Shown here in pieces: positions 10,266-19,308 of a DNA stretch of 64,000 nucleotides. The DNA lies in assembly GCF_000967265.1 (NCBI RefSeq), contig NZ_KQ033885.1, forward strand, positions 1,593,538-1,657,537, given 5' to 3'. Each line of letters starts with the position of its first letter. Positions within the stretch are counted from its first letter, which is position 1. Below the pieces are notes generated by a model. It worked only from the letters and a program-made list of their open reading frames with translations, did not search any database and was not told the origin of the DNA. Source of the DNA: Bifidobacterium mellis. GTDB taxonomy: Bacteria; Actinomycetota; Actinomycetes; Actinomycetales; Bifidobacteriaceae. Position numbers and translations under genes: made by a program.

Positions 10266-11402
10266 TTACTCCTGCTGACCCAGCACGCGCATAGTCTCAG
10301 CATTCACCTGGCTGGTCAGATCCTTGAGACCAACAGACTCAGCCACAGGAGCCAAGTCCTGCGCTGACAAATCCGTGCTGATCGCCCAGGCCTGCACAGG
10401 CTGCTCATCATAGGCATCCTGAATCCTGCGCAACTCCTCAACCAGCCTGCGGCCAGCGACTTGCGAGATAGGCTGGTCATGCTCGGCCGTAACCGGACGT
10501 TCAAAGGCTTCCACGGCATTAATTGGCTGGCTGTCACGGAAGGCCACAATGCAGGTCTCGGGCAGTGTCCTATTGGCGTAGGAATTCTGCTTGCCGGTCG
10601 GCATGGATCGGATGAAAGCCTCTACGAAGACCGAAGCCACTCTCGCAGTGGCCTCCGCATTGCCGATCTGCTCCTGCAGGGCATCCAGGTTCACGGTCGC
10701 GTAGCGATAGAGCGTGGATGAGTTGAAACCTACGGAGTCGATCATGGCTGCACCGGCATTGTCTGCTTCCGTGAAGTCGTCAGCGGCGGTGAAATAGTCG
10801 TACTCAGGCTTGATGGCATCCACGGAGATGGCGTGAGCCACCTGAGCGCTGGCATCCGTATTCAGGTCAGGGGCATCAGCCAGCATACGGCCGAACAGGG
10901 CGATGTCGACCGCCTGCTCACCGTGGAAGACCGCCGATACTTCCTTCTTCATAGCCGAATCCGGAGCCTTGGCCAGGTCCTTTCCCTGATCCATCCACTC
11001 CAGTGCGATAGTAGCCAGCTTGCCGATTTCGGTGTTGCCGATGAAGATCAGATATTGAGTGACCGGCTTGCCACTGGCTGCTCCTGCACGAGTGGAAGCG
11101 ACGACCTTAACGCCGGTGGCCTGCAAGACCATGGAAGCGTAGTTTTCAGCCCGGTCCGCCGATTCAGGCCGTTGGTTAACCATGGCTTTCACGATCAGCT
11201 CGACTGCATTCTTCGTCCGCACCCCCAACTGTTTCTTCTCCAGCAAAGACTTGAAGGTCTCGCGCATGGCCCGCTTCCAGGCCTGGCTGGAGACTCGTGA
11301 GCGCAAGACACCGCCATACTGGGCGGTCTTGGGATTACCTGTCTCGTCACGATTGATGTTGCTCGGCGGGACGTTCTGAACTGCATAAATATCCATAAAC
11401 AT
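10266..11402 (-). CDS. cas7e: Cascade backbone subunit Cas7e (CasC)
   Basis: 378 residues. The start MFMDIYAVQNVPPSNINRDE and the following GGVLRSRVSSQAWKRAMRETF match the Cas7/CT1975 N-terminal signature. It assembles as the helical multi-copy backbone along the crRNA spacer. AAGGAG lies 7 nt upstream of the ATG at 11402; an ATG two codons later is the alternative. A 90-nt gap separates it from cse2, the largest spacing inside the cascade part of the operon. Confidence 0.95.
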   Translation of the reverse strand: MFMDIYAVQNVPPSNINRDETGNPKTAQYGGVLRSRVSSQAWKRAMRETFKSLLEKKQLGVRTKNAVELIVKAMVNQRPESADRAENYASMVLQATGVKVVASTRAGAASGKPVTQYLIFIGNTEIGKLATIALEWMDQGKDLAKAPDSAMKKEVSAVFHGEQAVDIALFGRMLADAPDLNTDASAQVAHAISVDAIKPEYDYFTAADDFTEADNAGAAMIDSVGFNSSTLYRYATVNLDALQEQIGNAEATARVASVFVEAFIRSMPTGKQNSYANRTLPETCIVAFRDSQPINAVEAFERPVTAEHDQPISQVAGRRLVEELRRIQDAYDEQPVQAWAISTDLSAQDLAPVAESVGLKDLTSQVNAETMRVLGQQE

Positions 11403-11492
11403 GGCTTTTCTCCTTAATATTCTTTATAAAAAGATCGGTGATCTTGTACATGTGTATCTGCTAGATGGCGAATCATTCGAGACGACCTGTCA

Positions 11493-12248
11493 TCATTGAC
11501 CGTGCTGCTGGACCTCAGCTGTTCTCTTGGCCTTCTCACCCTCTTTCGTCTCCGCGGTCTTGTGCACGGCGTAATACTGACGAGCCCAACGGTGAAAGAC
11601 AGAGGCCCTCCGACCAGGCAGCTGCAACAGATAAAGATCCTGAGCGAAAGCCTGATAGTCCAGCTTCACATCCTGATTCCTCATCATCCTTATCAGCGAA
11701 TACAGCTGATGCCGGATGCCGTCGAAATCAGGAGCATCCTCCATGATTTGCAGCCTTCGAAGAACCGGGGTGGCCTTGGAACCGTCCTGGTCGGTGTCAA
11801 TCATGCGGCATACGTGGCCGAAACTGTAGCGGAAGCGCTCGGATCGCGCCCCCTGCTCAGCATCGGCGCTATTCCCTGTGCCCTTATGATCAGGCATCCA
11901 GGCCATACCCTGAGATTTCGACTGCTGATGAAGCGCATACATCTGCAAGGCAACAGCAATAGCCCGCGTTTCAGTGACGATATTGGGGTCGTTGTCAAGG
12001 GCTGGGTTTCCCAGGGTATCCTGTGGCCAATCCTCATATAGATCAAACCCGACATTCATCCACCGCACTCTGCCATCGTCAATGCCTCGGCGCAGCAAAG
12101 CCAGATGAGCCCTGGCCACGCTGCTGGCCTGAACCGTGTAGGCGTACTGCAATTTCCCGATCCGGTAGTTGGCATACCGCCCGACGGCCTGTTTGCGGTC
12201 GTCGACGGACAAAACATGCTCGTTCGTCATGGTGGCTGCAGTCATCAT
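11493..12248 (-). CDS. cse2: Cascade small subunit Cse2 (CasB)
   Basis: 251 residues, longer than the roughly 160 of E. coli, as is usual in actinobacteria. The core YRIGKLQYAYTVQASSVARAHLALLRRGI and the distal FRYSFGHVCRMIDTD plus LDYQAFAQDLYLLQ segments fit the Cse2 family. Two copies normally line the belly of Cascade and contact target DNA. The ATG at 12248 overlaps the cas8e stop (ATGA) and has AAAGGAGG just upstream. The last 25 residues are Lys/Glu-rich and probably disordered. Confidence 0.9.
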   Translation of the reverse strand: MMTAATMTNEHVLSVDDRKQAVGRYANYRIGKLQYAYTVQASSVARAHLALLRRGIDDGRVRWMNVGFDLYEDWPQDTLGNPALDNDPNIVTETRAIAVALQMYALHQQSKSQGMAWMPDHKGTGNSADAEQGARSERFRYSFGHVCRMIDTDQDGSKATPVLRRLQIMEDAPDFDGIRHQLYSLIRMMRNQDVKLDYQAFAQDLYLLQLPGRRASVFHRWARQYYAVHKTAETKEGEKAKRTAEVQQHGQ

Positions 12249-14002
12249 TGAACCTCCTTTTCATTTGCGGTCTCGCCCTCACGCGAGGGAAGAGGACCTA
12301 GATATTTATTCAATTGGCTTAGGAATCTATCGAAGATCTGCTCAGAAGATCGGGCACCATTGGCCTTGGGCAGGAAAGACGGCGCCGGAGATTGATCGCG
12401 GTACTCACTAGCCACCGCAATCAGATCCCGATGAATGGCCTGGAACCAGTCATTCCGGTAGCGTTCGATGTCTTCTGAAGGATCGAACTCCGCAATCCGC
12501 TGTCTGAACAGCTGATCAAGGGAAGCATATGCACGTTCCTTGACGCGGGCTACTGCGGCGTAGAAGCGGTCCTTCTGCGCTTTGTCGCCTGCGGATTGGT
12601 TCAACTGGGCAACCATGGAGTCCAACGCCTTGACGGAATCCTCAGTATGCTCAACAACCTGAACCACCACATCCACGGCAGGAGCATCCAAATGAAGCAG
12701 TTGAAGGTTTGCATCGAGTGAATCATCGATAGCATCCGAGAAGAAGCTGTTCTGCGGACCATAGATCATGCTCTGTGTATGGATGCGAGCCATTTGCATC
12801 ACTTTTCCGGACCCTGCATCATCCCGATTCCAATTCAACAGAGTTTCAACCCACCGAATAACACCAGGACGGGTGTCATCAGTCTGACCTGCTCCGTTGC
12901 TTCCCGCGCTGATCAAAGGTTGCAGCTGCCGCCAAATGGCCTTGTCGGAAGTGAATGTGACTGGCATGCGAGGCGCTGTCGGCAGTCCCAATTTCTTCCG
13001 CAGGTTCTCGCTGCCGTAACGCCAGGCCGTCATAGGCTCATAAGCGTCCATGTTGTCAGCGCTGATGACATCGCCATAGCAGACGACGATGCCGACCACA
13101 CGGGAACCTGAGTCGTCAGGCACCAGCCTTACCCTGCGTGATTGCAGAGTGAGCATGTCCACAATGCCCGTGGGTTGATAGTCAGGATCCATGTCAGGGC
13201 CGGCCGGCTCGCGCTCCCAGGGCGCCAAATCACCAGGCTTGCCGAACCAGATATCATCATCCCCACGGCCTCGGGGATTGATCAAGCACCAGTTGAGCAT
13301 CAGAGTGGCGAACAAGTTGTCCTGTTCCAAATAAACATTGCCCAAGGCGCCCAGCCAGCCGGTTCCCACCTTGGATTTGGGTGGATAAACCCTGTTGCGC
13401 AGAATATGGGTCTCCCCATCTACCGGCGATTTGATGCCTGCAGGGTCATAGGCCTGGAGAAAGACCAGCCATCGGGCGGCCTCAGGCAATGTAAGCGAGT
13501 CCAGGTCGTTCTTGGCACGCATGGAAAAGAGAAACTTCTTGGGCTTAGGCACGTCAGCCTGAAGTTCGCCAATGCTGTCATACTCTTTATCATCGGACGA
13601 GTAGGTCAATCCCGGCGTCTGATAAAAAGGATGCTCCGGGTTGAACAAATCAAACCGGTCGTGATAGCGCTCAAGGTAATCGTCAATTACTTGAGGGTCG
13701 AACTGCCCAGCCTGCCAAAGCGTCCACCACAGCTGCAGCAAAGCCGTCGGATTATCATCCCCGATCATGGGTTGATACCGCTGGGCATATGCCTGGTAGA
13801 GCACGGCTTCGACGGTTCTCAGGAGAGGCAAGGTCTGCTGAGGCATGTCACTTGAAATCTCACGGATTCGATGGGCCTCGACCAAAAGGTCACGCAGGGA
13901 GACCAGGCCGACGCGTCCTTTCAAGTATGTAACCCTGATCCAGGGTTGCTCCAAGAGATTGAACGACGGCCGACCTCCGCCGGTCGCTCCAACATCATTC
14001 AT
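12245..14002 (-). CDS. cas8e: Cascade large subunit Cas8e (Cse1, CasA)
   Basis: About 585 residues. The N-terminal FNLLEQPWIRVTYLKGRVGLVSLRDLL is the Cse1 signature; the central LPEAARWLVFLQAYDPAG and KVGTGWLGALGNVYLEQDNL regions are also typical. Cas8e recognises the PAM and recruits Cas3. AAAGGA lies 8 nt before the ATG at 14002; an ATG at 14008 is closer than ideal to that site. The downstream cse2 overlaps by 4 nt. I see no frameshift or missing core segment. Confidence 0.93.
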   Translation of the reverse strand: MNDVGATGGGRPSFNLLEQPWIRVTYLKGRVGLVSLRDLLVEAHRIREISSDMPQQTLPLLRTVEAVLYQAYAQRYQPMIGDDNPTALLQLWWTLWQAGQFDPQVIDDYLERYHDRFDLFNPEHPFYQTPGLTYSSDDKEYDSIGELQADVPKPKKFLFSMRAKNDLDSLTLPEAARWLVFLQAYDPAGIKSPVDGETHILRNRVYPPKSKVGTGWLGALGNVYLEQDNLFATLMLNWCLINPRGRGDDDIWFGKPGDLAPWEREPAGPDMDPDYQPTGIVDMLTLQSRRVRLVPDDSGSRVVGIVVCYGDVISADNMDAYEPMTAWRYGSENLRKKLGLPTAPRMPVTFTSDKAIWRQLQPLISAGSNGAGQTDDTRPGVIRWVETLLNWNRDDAGSGKVMQMARIHTQSMIYGPQNSFFSDAIDDSLDANLQLLHLDAPAVDVVVQVVEHTEDSVKALDSMVAQLNQSAGDKAQKDRFYAAVARVKERAYASLDQLFRQRIAEFDPSEDIERYRNDWFQAIHRDLIAVASEYRDQSPAPSFLPKANGARSSEQIFDRFLSQLNKYLGPLPSREGETANEKEVQ

Positions 14003-14074
14003 TATCATTGTCCTTTCTGCTTATTCGATTATTCATAAGTGGAAAATGCCTACACTAGCGAGGCATTGCAAAGT

Positions 14075-17000
14075 TCAGCTCTTTTCGTCCTCATCGGCTT
14101 TCACACAAGTAAGCCCATCCTCACGGGTGTATCCGATAAGGTAACCATGTACAGTGGTGACAAATCTCCGGCGACCCGAATCGGATTTTTCCTCTTCCAA
14201 GACCAAAGGTAAACAGCCATCCAGCCAAGGAGATTGATGCCATGCATCAACACAGTCACTGGCTCGGAGCTCTAGTTCATTGATCAGCGCATCAATGTCG
14301 TGACAGATGCGATCCGGCAGATTTACCGAGCAACGCAACACCACTTGCGCCAGCCGGTTTTCAGGTTCGGTTTTTGTGGGCACAGGAGCCCCGCAAGGTA
14401 CTGTATCGCTTCCGATCCATGGCAGAAGCGCATACTCATCACCGCACCGGCGCAGAAGCACCACCTCCACCGAATCATGAGTGTCTCTGACAACCTGTCT
14501 GGCTTTGGCTTCAGACCTGGAGTCCACAGTGCCTGTAAACAGGTCCACCAAGGTGTGAGACTGGTGCAGCAGACGGGCCGAATCTTTCATCAAATAGACT
14601 TGGGCCTTATCGATCTCTTCCGCATCCTTTTGGGCACGCTTGTGTACATCCAGCCGATACCGTTCTTGCCAAGCTTTGGGTATCAGCTGTGCAACTGCAT
14701 CAGAATCATAAGCTGTGCGAACCAGCGGAGCGATATCATCAGGAAGCTGCAGCAAGCGGTGGGCGCTGTCCCCCTGCAGTCCAAGCACAGCAAGGGCTTC
14801 AAGCAGGGATGCCGGTGGATAGACCCTGTCTATATAGTCAGGAAATTCCGGGCCATCCGCGTTCCAAGAGGCTATGCCCCGCAGATAGCAGAAGGCCTTC
14901 CGCAGACCAGCTGGACGGTTACGCCCACCTTGTCCACGGCGATGGCGATGCAAACGACCCATGCGCTGTAACAACAGATCGACCGGAGCTATATCGGTGA
15001 CCATAAGATCGAAGTCGATGTCCAGGGATTGCTCCAGAACCTGCGTGCCCACAACAATCAACCGGTGAGGACGTCCTCCATTGGCTAGGGTTGCATCCGG
15101 GCCAAGGCGTTCTCGGAGTTCTCGTTCGTTGTCCATACGATCCCGGTCGATGAAGCGTGAATGCGTCAGTCTGACCTGGTCCGGGCCAAATACATTGGTC
15201 AAAGCTGCTGCAGTTTGCTGGGCACGGTCTACGGTGTCGCAAATCACAGCGGCGCAGCCACCTTCAGCCAGACGCTCTTGCAGCAAGTCTGACAAATGTT
15301 CAAGATCGTCATCAATGACATGACAATCGATGTCTACCGCACGACCTGAAGGTCGCACCGAGCTGGTCCGGCAGGTCGTTCCAGATGTGTAGGTAATCAG
15401 CGGATAAGCATGCAGGTCGTCAGGGTCCTTTCCCTCATTAAAGGGCTGCCTGTCACCCGGCTGTGAAGAGTCAGAAGCCTTATCATTACGTTGCTTGGAG
15501 TAGCGGTCAGCAAATGCCTCCATGCTTGCAAAACAACGCGGTGCAACTTGGGGGGACTGCTCCGCATGGTTACTCGACCCGCCGAGCACCGAGGCATACC
15601 CCTTAATATAAGCGTCCACCAGCTCACGTCGCAGCGATGCAGGCAGGGTTGCCGACAGAAGGATGACTGGGTTGTGGAATCCTCCCAACCATTCCAGGGT
15701 CCTCTTGAGGTATTCACGCATGTAGGTGTCGTAAGCGTGGCATTCGTCGATGATGACAACTTTGTTGGCTAGAGCCAGCTGCCGCAGACTGACGTGCTTC
15801 ATCTGCAGGGCGGCCATGAGCACCTGATCGATAGTGCAGATCAGGAAGTTAGCCAGCACCCCTTTCTTCCTGCCTCTCAGCCAGTCATTCACCACTGCCT
15901 CGGGATAGACGGCCTTTTTTGCACCAGAGCCTTGGAGGACATCCTCATCGAAGACTGATGATGTGGCCGAACCCTCGGCTGAAGTCGCCATTGACATGAA
16001 TTCCCTGTTGAGAGCAGCTTTGCCATGTCTGAGCGAGGTGGATTTCTCAGAGCGTCCCTCAGGCTGAGGCAATCTATCGATCCAGCTCTTGCAACGCGAG
16101 AACATGGCATCGGTGGTGGCCATTGTCGGCAGGGCCACGCAGACTCCTCCCCGGCCTGTTCGTTCCGCCAGGATTTCCGCACAGGCCAGGGCTGCTTCGG
16201 TCTTGCCTTCGCCCATGGGCGCTTCGATGACCATAATGCCTGGATCCTTGGTCGTTTCCGCCAAATGTGCGGCCTGCTCCTGGACTGGTCTGGGATTGGC
16301 ACCTGCCGGCAGATCAAACCTGGAGGCGAAGCGCTCCCCTATGCTGATCTGCTCGTGAATCGGTTGCCACTTAGGAGGCAGATCGAGGTTACGCCATCCG
16401 CGCTCCTGACGTGCCTTAAGACCAGCTCTTGTACGTACTGAATTCATCCGGTCCCAGGTCTGTTCGTCATAGCTCTTAGGGTTGAGCGGCACCAAGGGAA
16501 ATAGAGCATCGTCGCTGTTGCTGGCGATCCAGTCGGCCATAATGACCAGCCCCTCCAGCACAGATTCGGCATATATGTTTAGACGCCTTCTGCTCAGCCG
16601 AGCGAAGTCATCATCACTGAGCTCACACTGCTTGGCCACGAATTCAATCAGTTGGCGCTGGACTTCAGCCCAGTCCTCATAACCCTGAGCAGTGCCCATC
16701 CGCACATCCATGTCGGACTTGCATAGAGCCTGACGCGTAGGAGGCTGACCATGATGCCCTCCAACGACACAGGCATAGGATTCGGCCACTGACTTGCTCC
16801 AATTCCGTACCTGCGTCAGATACGACTCCAGAATCCTTTGGCCCGCTATGGGATGGGTAGGATAATTGGTATCCGTAATCGGAACATCAGGGAACCGCAG
16901 ACCAGCCTGTCTGGGCTTCCACCGCAGGGAGAGATCCTGCATACCAGGCGCATGCGTCAACGGCTTGCTTTGGAAAACCGGGGTTGCCTTACCGATATCA

Positions 17001-17242
17001 TGGACACCGGTGATAAACATGCAGACTTTGCGAGCCAATTCCGGATCACCAACATCGCGGATGATGATCTCTCGGGTGCCCCGGGGCACCCAGTCACGCC
17101 AAAGATACCTAGCCACTGCAGCGGAATCGCTCAAATGCGCGAAAACCTGTAGCCAGTCATCCTCATTAAGCAGATTCGTCTTCCCCCACAGGGCCATGAC
17201 TTTAGCATTCAAGCCCAAATCCGTTGGTATCGCTCCGCTCAT
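14075..17242 (-). CDS. cas3: CRISPR-associated helicase-nuclease Cas3
   Basis: 1,055 residues, with HD nuclease then helicase domain. HDIGKATPVFQ at residues 81-91 and GGHHGQPP further on are metal-binding HD motifs. The helicase carries Walker A APMGEGKTEAAL near residue 340, the DEAD-box variant IIDECHAYD near 498, SATLP shortly after, and LIVVGTQVLEQSLDIDFD with LLQRMGRLHRH (motifs V and VI). Cas3 unwinds and degrades DNA bound by Cascade. It is the first gene of the operon, so the promoter region at 17,243-17,660 sets expression of the whole set. The putative -10/-35 and two orphan CRISPR repeats lie directly upstream. Confidence 0.96.
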   Translation of the reverse strand: MSGAIPTDLGLNAKVMALWGKTNLLNEDDWLQVFAHLSDSAAVARYLWRDWVPRGTREIIIRDVGDPELARKVCMFITGVHDIGKATPVFQSKPLTHAPGMQDLSLRWKPRQAGLRFPDVPITDTNYPTHPIAGQRILESYLTQVRNWSKSVAESYACVVGGHHGQPPTRQALCKSDMDVRMGTAQGYEDWAEVQRQLIEFVAKQCELSDDDFARLSRRRLNIYAESVLEGLVIMADWIASNSDDALFPLVPLNPKSYDEQTWDRMNSVRTRAGLKARQERGWRNLDLPPKWQPIHEQISIGERFASRFDLPAGANPRPVQEQAAHLAETTKDPGIMVIEAPMGEGKTEAALACAEILAERTGRGGVCVALPTMATTDAMFSRCKSWIDRLPQPEGRSEKSTSLRHGKAALNREFMSMATSAEGSATSSVFDEDVLQGSGAKKAVYPEAVVNDWLRGRKKGVLANFLICTIDQVLMAALQMKHVSLRQLALANKVVIIDECHAYDTYMREYLKRTLEWLGGFHNPVILLSATLPASLRRELVDAYIKGYASVLGGSSNHAEQSPQVAPRCFASMEAFADRYSKQRNDKASDSSQPGDRQPFNEGKDPDDLHAYPLITYTSGTTCRTSSVRPSGRAVDIDCHVIDDDLEHLSDLLQERLAEGGCAAVICDTVDRAQQTAAALTNVFGPDQVRLTHSRFIDRDRMDNERELRERLGPDATLANGGRPHRLIVVGTQVLEQSLDIDFDLMVTDIAPVDLLLQRMGRLHRHRRGQGGRNRPAGLRKAFCYLRGIASWNADGPEFPDYIDRVYPPASLLEALAVLGLQGDSAHRLLQLPDDIAPLVRTAYDSDAVAQLIPKAWQERYRLDVHKRAQKDAEEIDKAQVYLMKDSARLLHQSHTLVDLFTGTVDSRSEAKARQVVRDTHDSVEVVLLRRCGDEYALLPWIGSDTVPCGAPVPTKTEPENRLAQVVLRCSVNLPDRICHDIDALINELELRASDCVDAWHQSPWLDGCLPLVLEEEKSDSGRRRFVTTVHGYLIGYTREDGLTCVKADEDEKS

Positions 17243-17304
17243 TGTTTCCCCGTTCTCAGCTCAGTGACTCTGTCAGTTGGACAACTTCGTTGTAACAATT
17301 TTTA

Positions 17305-17334
17305 AGCATAGCACGTAGAAGTCAGATTTACCAA
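17305..17334 (-). promoter_or_regulatory. Putative promoter of the cas operon
   Basis: On the minus strand TTGGTA (17329-17334) and TATGCT (17305-17310) are separated by 18 nt and lie about 60 nt before the cas3 ATG, within an AT-rich stretch. The -35 is a moderate match and the -10 a good one to sigma-70-type elements. The position fits transcription of the whole operon. The placement was made by eye. Confidence 0.4.
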
Positions 17335-17364
17335 ATTCATAATTTCTTAATGACACAAGTTACT

Positions 17365-17441
17365 CTGTTTACCCTGACTACTCAGGGAGCACATAAAATC
17401 CTAATGACACAAAGGATCATCCCCACGGAAGCAGGGAACAA
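17365..17441 (-). CRISPR. Orphan two-repeat mini-CRISPR upstream of cas3
   Basis: Two repeat-like units on the minus strand. Repeat A (17441-17414) has 5 mismatches to the array repeat over 28 nt. Repeat B (17392-17365) matches at only about 15 of 28 positions, but it preserves the exact architecture: GTGCT, a 6-nt stem changed to CCCTGA, a 4-nt loop, the complementary stem TCAGGG, and a 7-nt tail. A 21-nt pseudo-spacer (17413-17393) separates them. A further hairpin (AGCCTC/GAGGCT, 17441-17457) precedes repeat A. The geometry resembles CreR-type cas-regulating guides. Confidence 0.6.
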
Positions 17442-17659
17442 GCCTCAAGAAGAGGCTGTATAAAGTCTACACGGGGGCCACAGTCAACCCTTAGAACGAC
17501 GCATGTAATACATAGTGCTGACTACATGTGAAACCTTGGGCACTGAATTCGATTTCACCACAGTCAGAATATCGCTCCACCTGCCGAGGACTTCCATTTG
17601 GCTGCCTAACGCGATAACCAGGAATCAACGCCACATGCGTCACATGGCATAACCTGATT

Positions 17660-18130
17660 TCAGACACGCCTGCACAAAAGTACAACCGCCGAAGCCACCG
17701 GTCCATCATGGCTGAGAGCGATGTGCCAGCACAACTGCACTCGATCGACCTGACCACCGGGTAGAGGCAAGGAATGGTAAAGCCTGGCTTCCACGGAGGA
17801 CTCTAGATTTACGCTCGGCCGACCCCGGCCGTCGTCCAAGATTTCCACCCCGCTCCAGGGGAAATCATCCAGATCATAGGGCGATGGCTCAGACCCCAGC
17901 GCCTGCGACCAAGCCTTGAGCACCGACTCCTTACCGGCCCAGCGCACGGCCAAGTGCGCCGTTATATCGTCACGCTTGAGCAGGGCCCGCTGCTCGGCCT
18001 GCCGCCGCTCCCGTGGTGAGAACAAGCTTGTCATACGCGTGCCTGGCATGGCCAGCAGCCGGCCGAACTCCTTCACATCGACCAGATCATGACCCAACCC
18101 CAGCACCTGTCCAAACCCGGCATCTTCCAT
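17660..18130 (-). CDS. acpS: Holo-[acyl-carrier-protein] synthase (4'-phosphopantetheinyl transferase)
   Basis: About 156 residues from the ATG at 18130, which has GAGGGG about 14 nt upstream; the frame continues to 18196, so a longer N-terminus is possible. GLGHDLVDVKEFGRLL (metal-binding Asp) and AVRWAGKESVLKAW (the WAxKEA/S motif) are the two AcpS signatures. The enzyme transfers phosphopantetheine from CoA to ACP serines. The type I fatty acid synthase in this window has an internal ACP but I see no transferase domain in it, so AcpS should be the enzyme that arms it. The two genes are split by the decayed island. Confidence 0.85.
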   Translation of the reverse strand: MEDAGFGQVLGLGHDLVDVKEFGRLLAMPGTRMTSLFSPRERRQAEQRALLKRDDITAHLAVRWAGKESVLKAWSQALGSEPSPYDLDDFPWSGVEILDDGRGRPSVNLESSVEARLYHSLPLPGGQVDRVQLCWHIALSHDGPVASAVVLLCRRV

Positions 18131-18794
18131 AGGCCTGAGTATGCCCCTCATCGGCCACTGCAGCAAATCATCCGATAAGAAACTCGAAAACCGCACAACC
18201 TATGGCCCTAATCAGCCATCACTGCAATCTTGCACAAATGGCCCTAGGAAGGGATAAACCACAAGGATTAAGAGGTTAGCAAGAAAGGAAGGTATGGATA
18301 AGAATAGATAGAGTGAGAGTTTGCCGCATCTCATAGAGCGCAGTCGGCAACCTACTCGGAAGTCAGCGGGCTGGGACAACCGCACACAAATCATTTAGGA
18401 ACATTCAGCGCAGCAACTCAGAGGCTCTTCGCAGGGCTTGAAGCTACAGGAATCCAATCCAAGCGGCGATGAGCATACATTGTCCTTAGCTTGCCACGTA
18501 CCTGCGAACGGAGGTACAGAAACCAGTGGCAAAAGAATCATGAGCAGCTAGACATTGATCAGGAGTTCAAATCACTCGGTCATGCTCTTATGCCTATGCG
18601 TGAATCTCAGCTAGAGTGGTTCACGCCTGTTTGTTTGTTCGGGAAGCACTGCGACCTTTTCCAGCTCGGAGTGGAGTTGCTTGAGTCCTTCGCTCTCGAT
18701 GCGCAGCCCAGAGAACGTCATCATAGACAATGCAGGGTTACGCTTATCGTACCGACAATAAAAGCAAGAGAGTGGTGTTGAGAGAAGGGTAATA
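18131..18794. other. Gene-poor stretch at the left edge of the decayed island
   Basis: Only short, unsupported frames occur. One minus-strand frame ending at 18611 encodes a protein-like tail (LRIESEGLKQLHSELEK) and could be the remains of a gene. The right end contains AGAAGGG, the ribosome binding site of the RDD pseudogene. No RNA gene, repeat or terminator was seen. Confidence 0.35.
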
Positions 18795-19196
18795 ATGTCA
18801 GCTTTATGGTGGCGCAGAGTGGCGTCGTAACTGCTTCGCATAGTATTGCCTGCATCGTTGCTATCGCAGTTGGTGGGGACCATTGCATTTGGAAGATCTT
18901 CGCCAGGCGGATCTGCTCAATCCTGGATCGATTGCGCTTCTGTGGCTGTTGCCTGCGTGATTTCCGCATGGTCCGCGCGCAATGGGCAATCCTGGGCGCA
19001 CCGTCTCCTCAAGCTTCAGGTATGCGATCAGGATTCCAACCTGCCCATATCCGGTCTGAGAATGGGCGTGCGGGAGATAGCGCATCTTGCTGATTTCGCA
19101 TCGCTCTTCATTGGTTTTCTTTGGCCTTTATGGGATGGCAGAGGGCAGACCTTCGCCGATAAGATCATGGGAACAACAGTGACCAGAAAACAATAG
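18795..19196 (+). pseudogene. RDD-family membrane protein with an in-frame stop at codon 12
   Basis: An ATG at 18795 with AGAAGGG upstream encodes MSALWWRRVAS, then TAA at 18828-18830. The same frame continues as LLRIVLPASLLSQL to a stop ending at 19196. The continuation has the RDD signature: GQSWAHRLLKLQVCD, then ISGLRMGVREIAHLADF, then DGRGQTFADKIMGTTV (the D-x-x-GQ-DK motif). WWRR followed by hydrophobic helices is how RDD proteins usually begin, so the stop interrupts a once-intact gene. A TTG at 18846 could allow re-initiation. The role of RDD proteins is mostly unknown. Confidence 0.65.
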
Positions 19197-19308
19197 GCAT
19201 GCCTGCAATGCCGCGACGACGCCCTGTACCCATCGTGCAGGCATGCGAAAAAGATACGGCTTCCAGCAGCAATCAAACCATGGGAATTAGTGCGCATGGC
19301 GCAGCAAA

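Noticed and set aside
17491-17757. Minus-strand frame overlapping the end of acpS
   Set aside because: It has no ribosome binding site or domain, and most of it is another frame of acpS and of the cas upstream region.
18828-18830. Programmed stop read-through in the RDD gene
   Set aside because: There is no recoding signal and the codon is TAA; a nonsense mutation in a decaying region is simpler.
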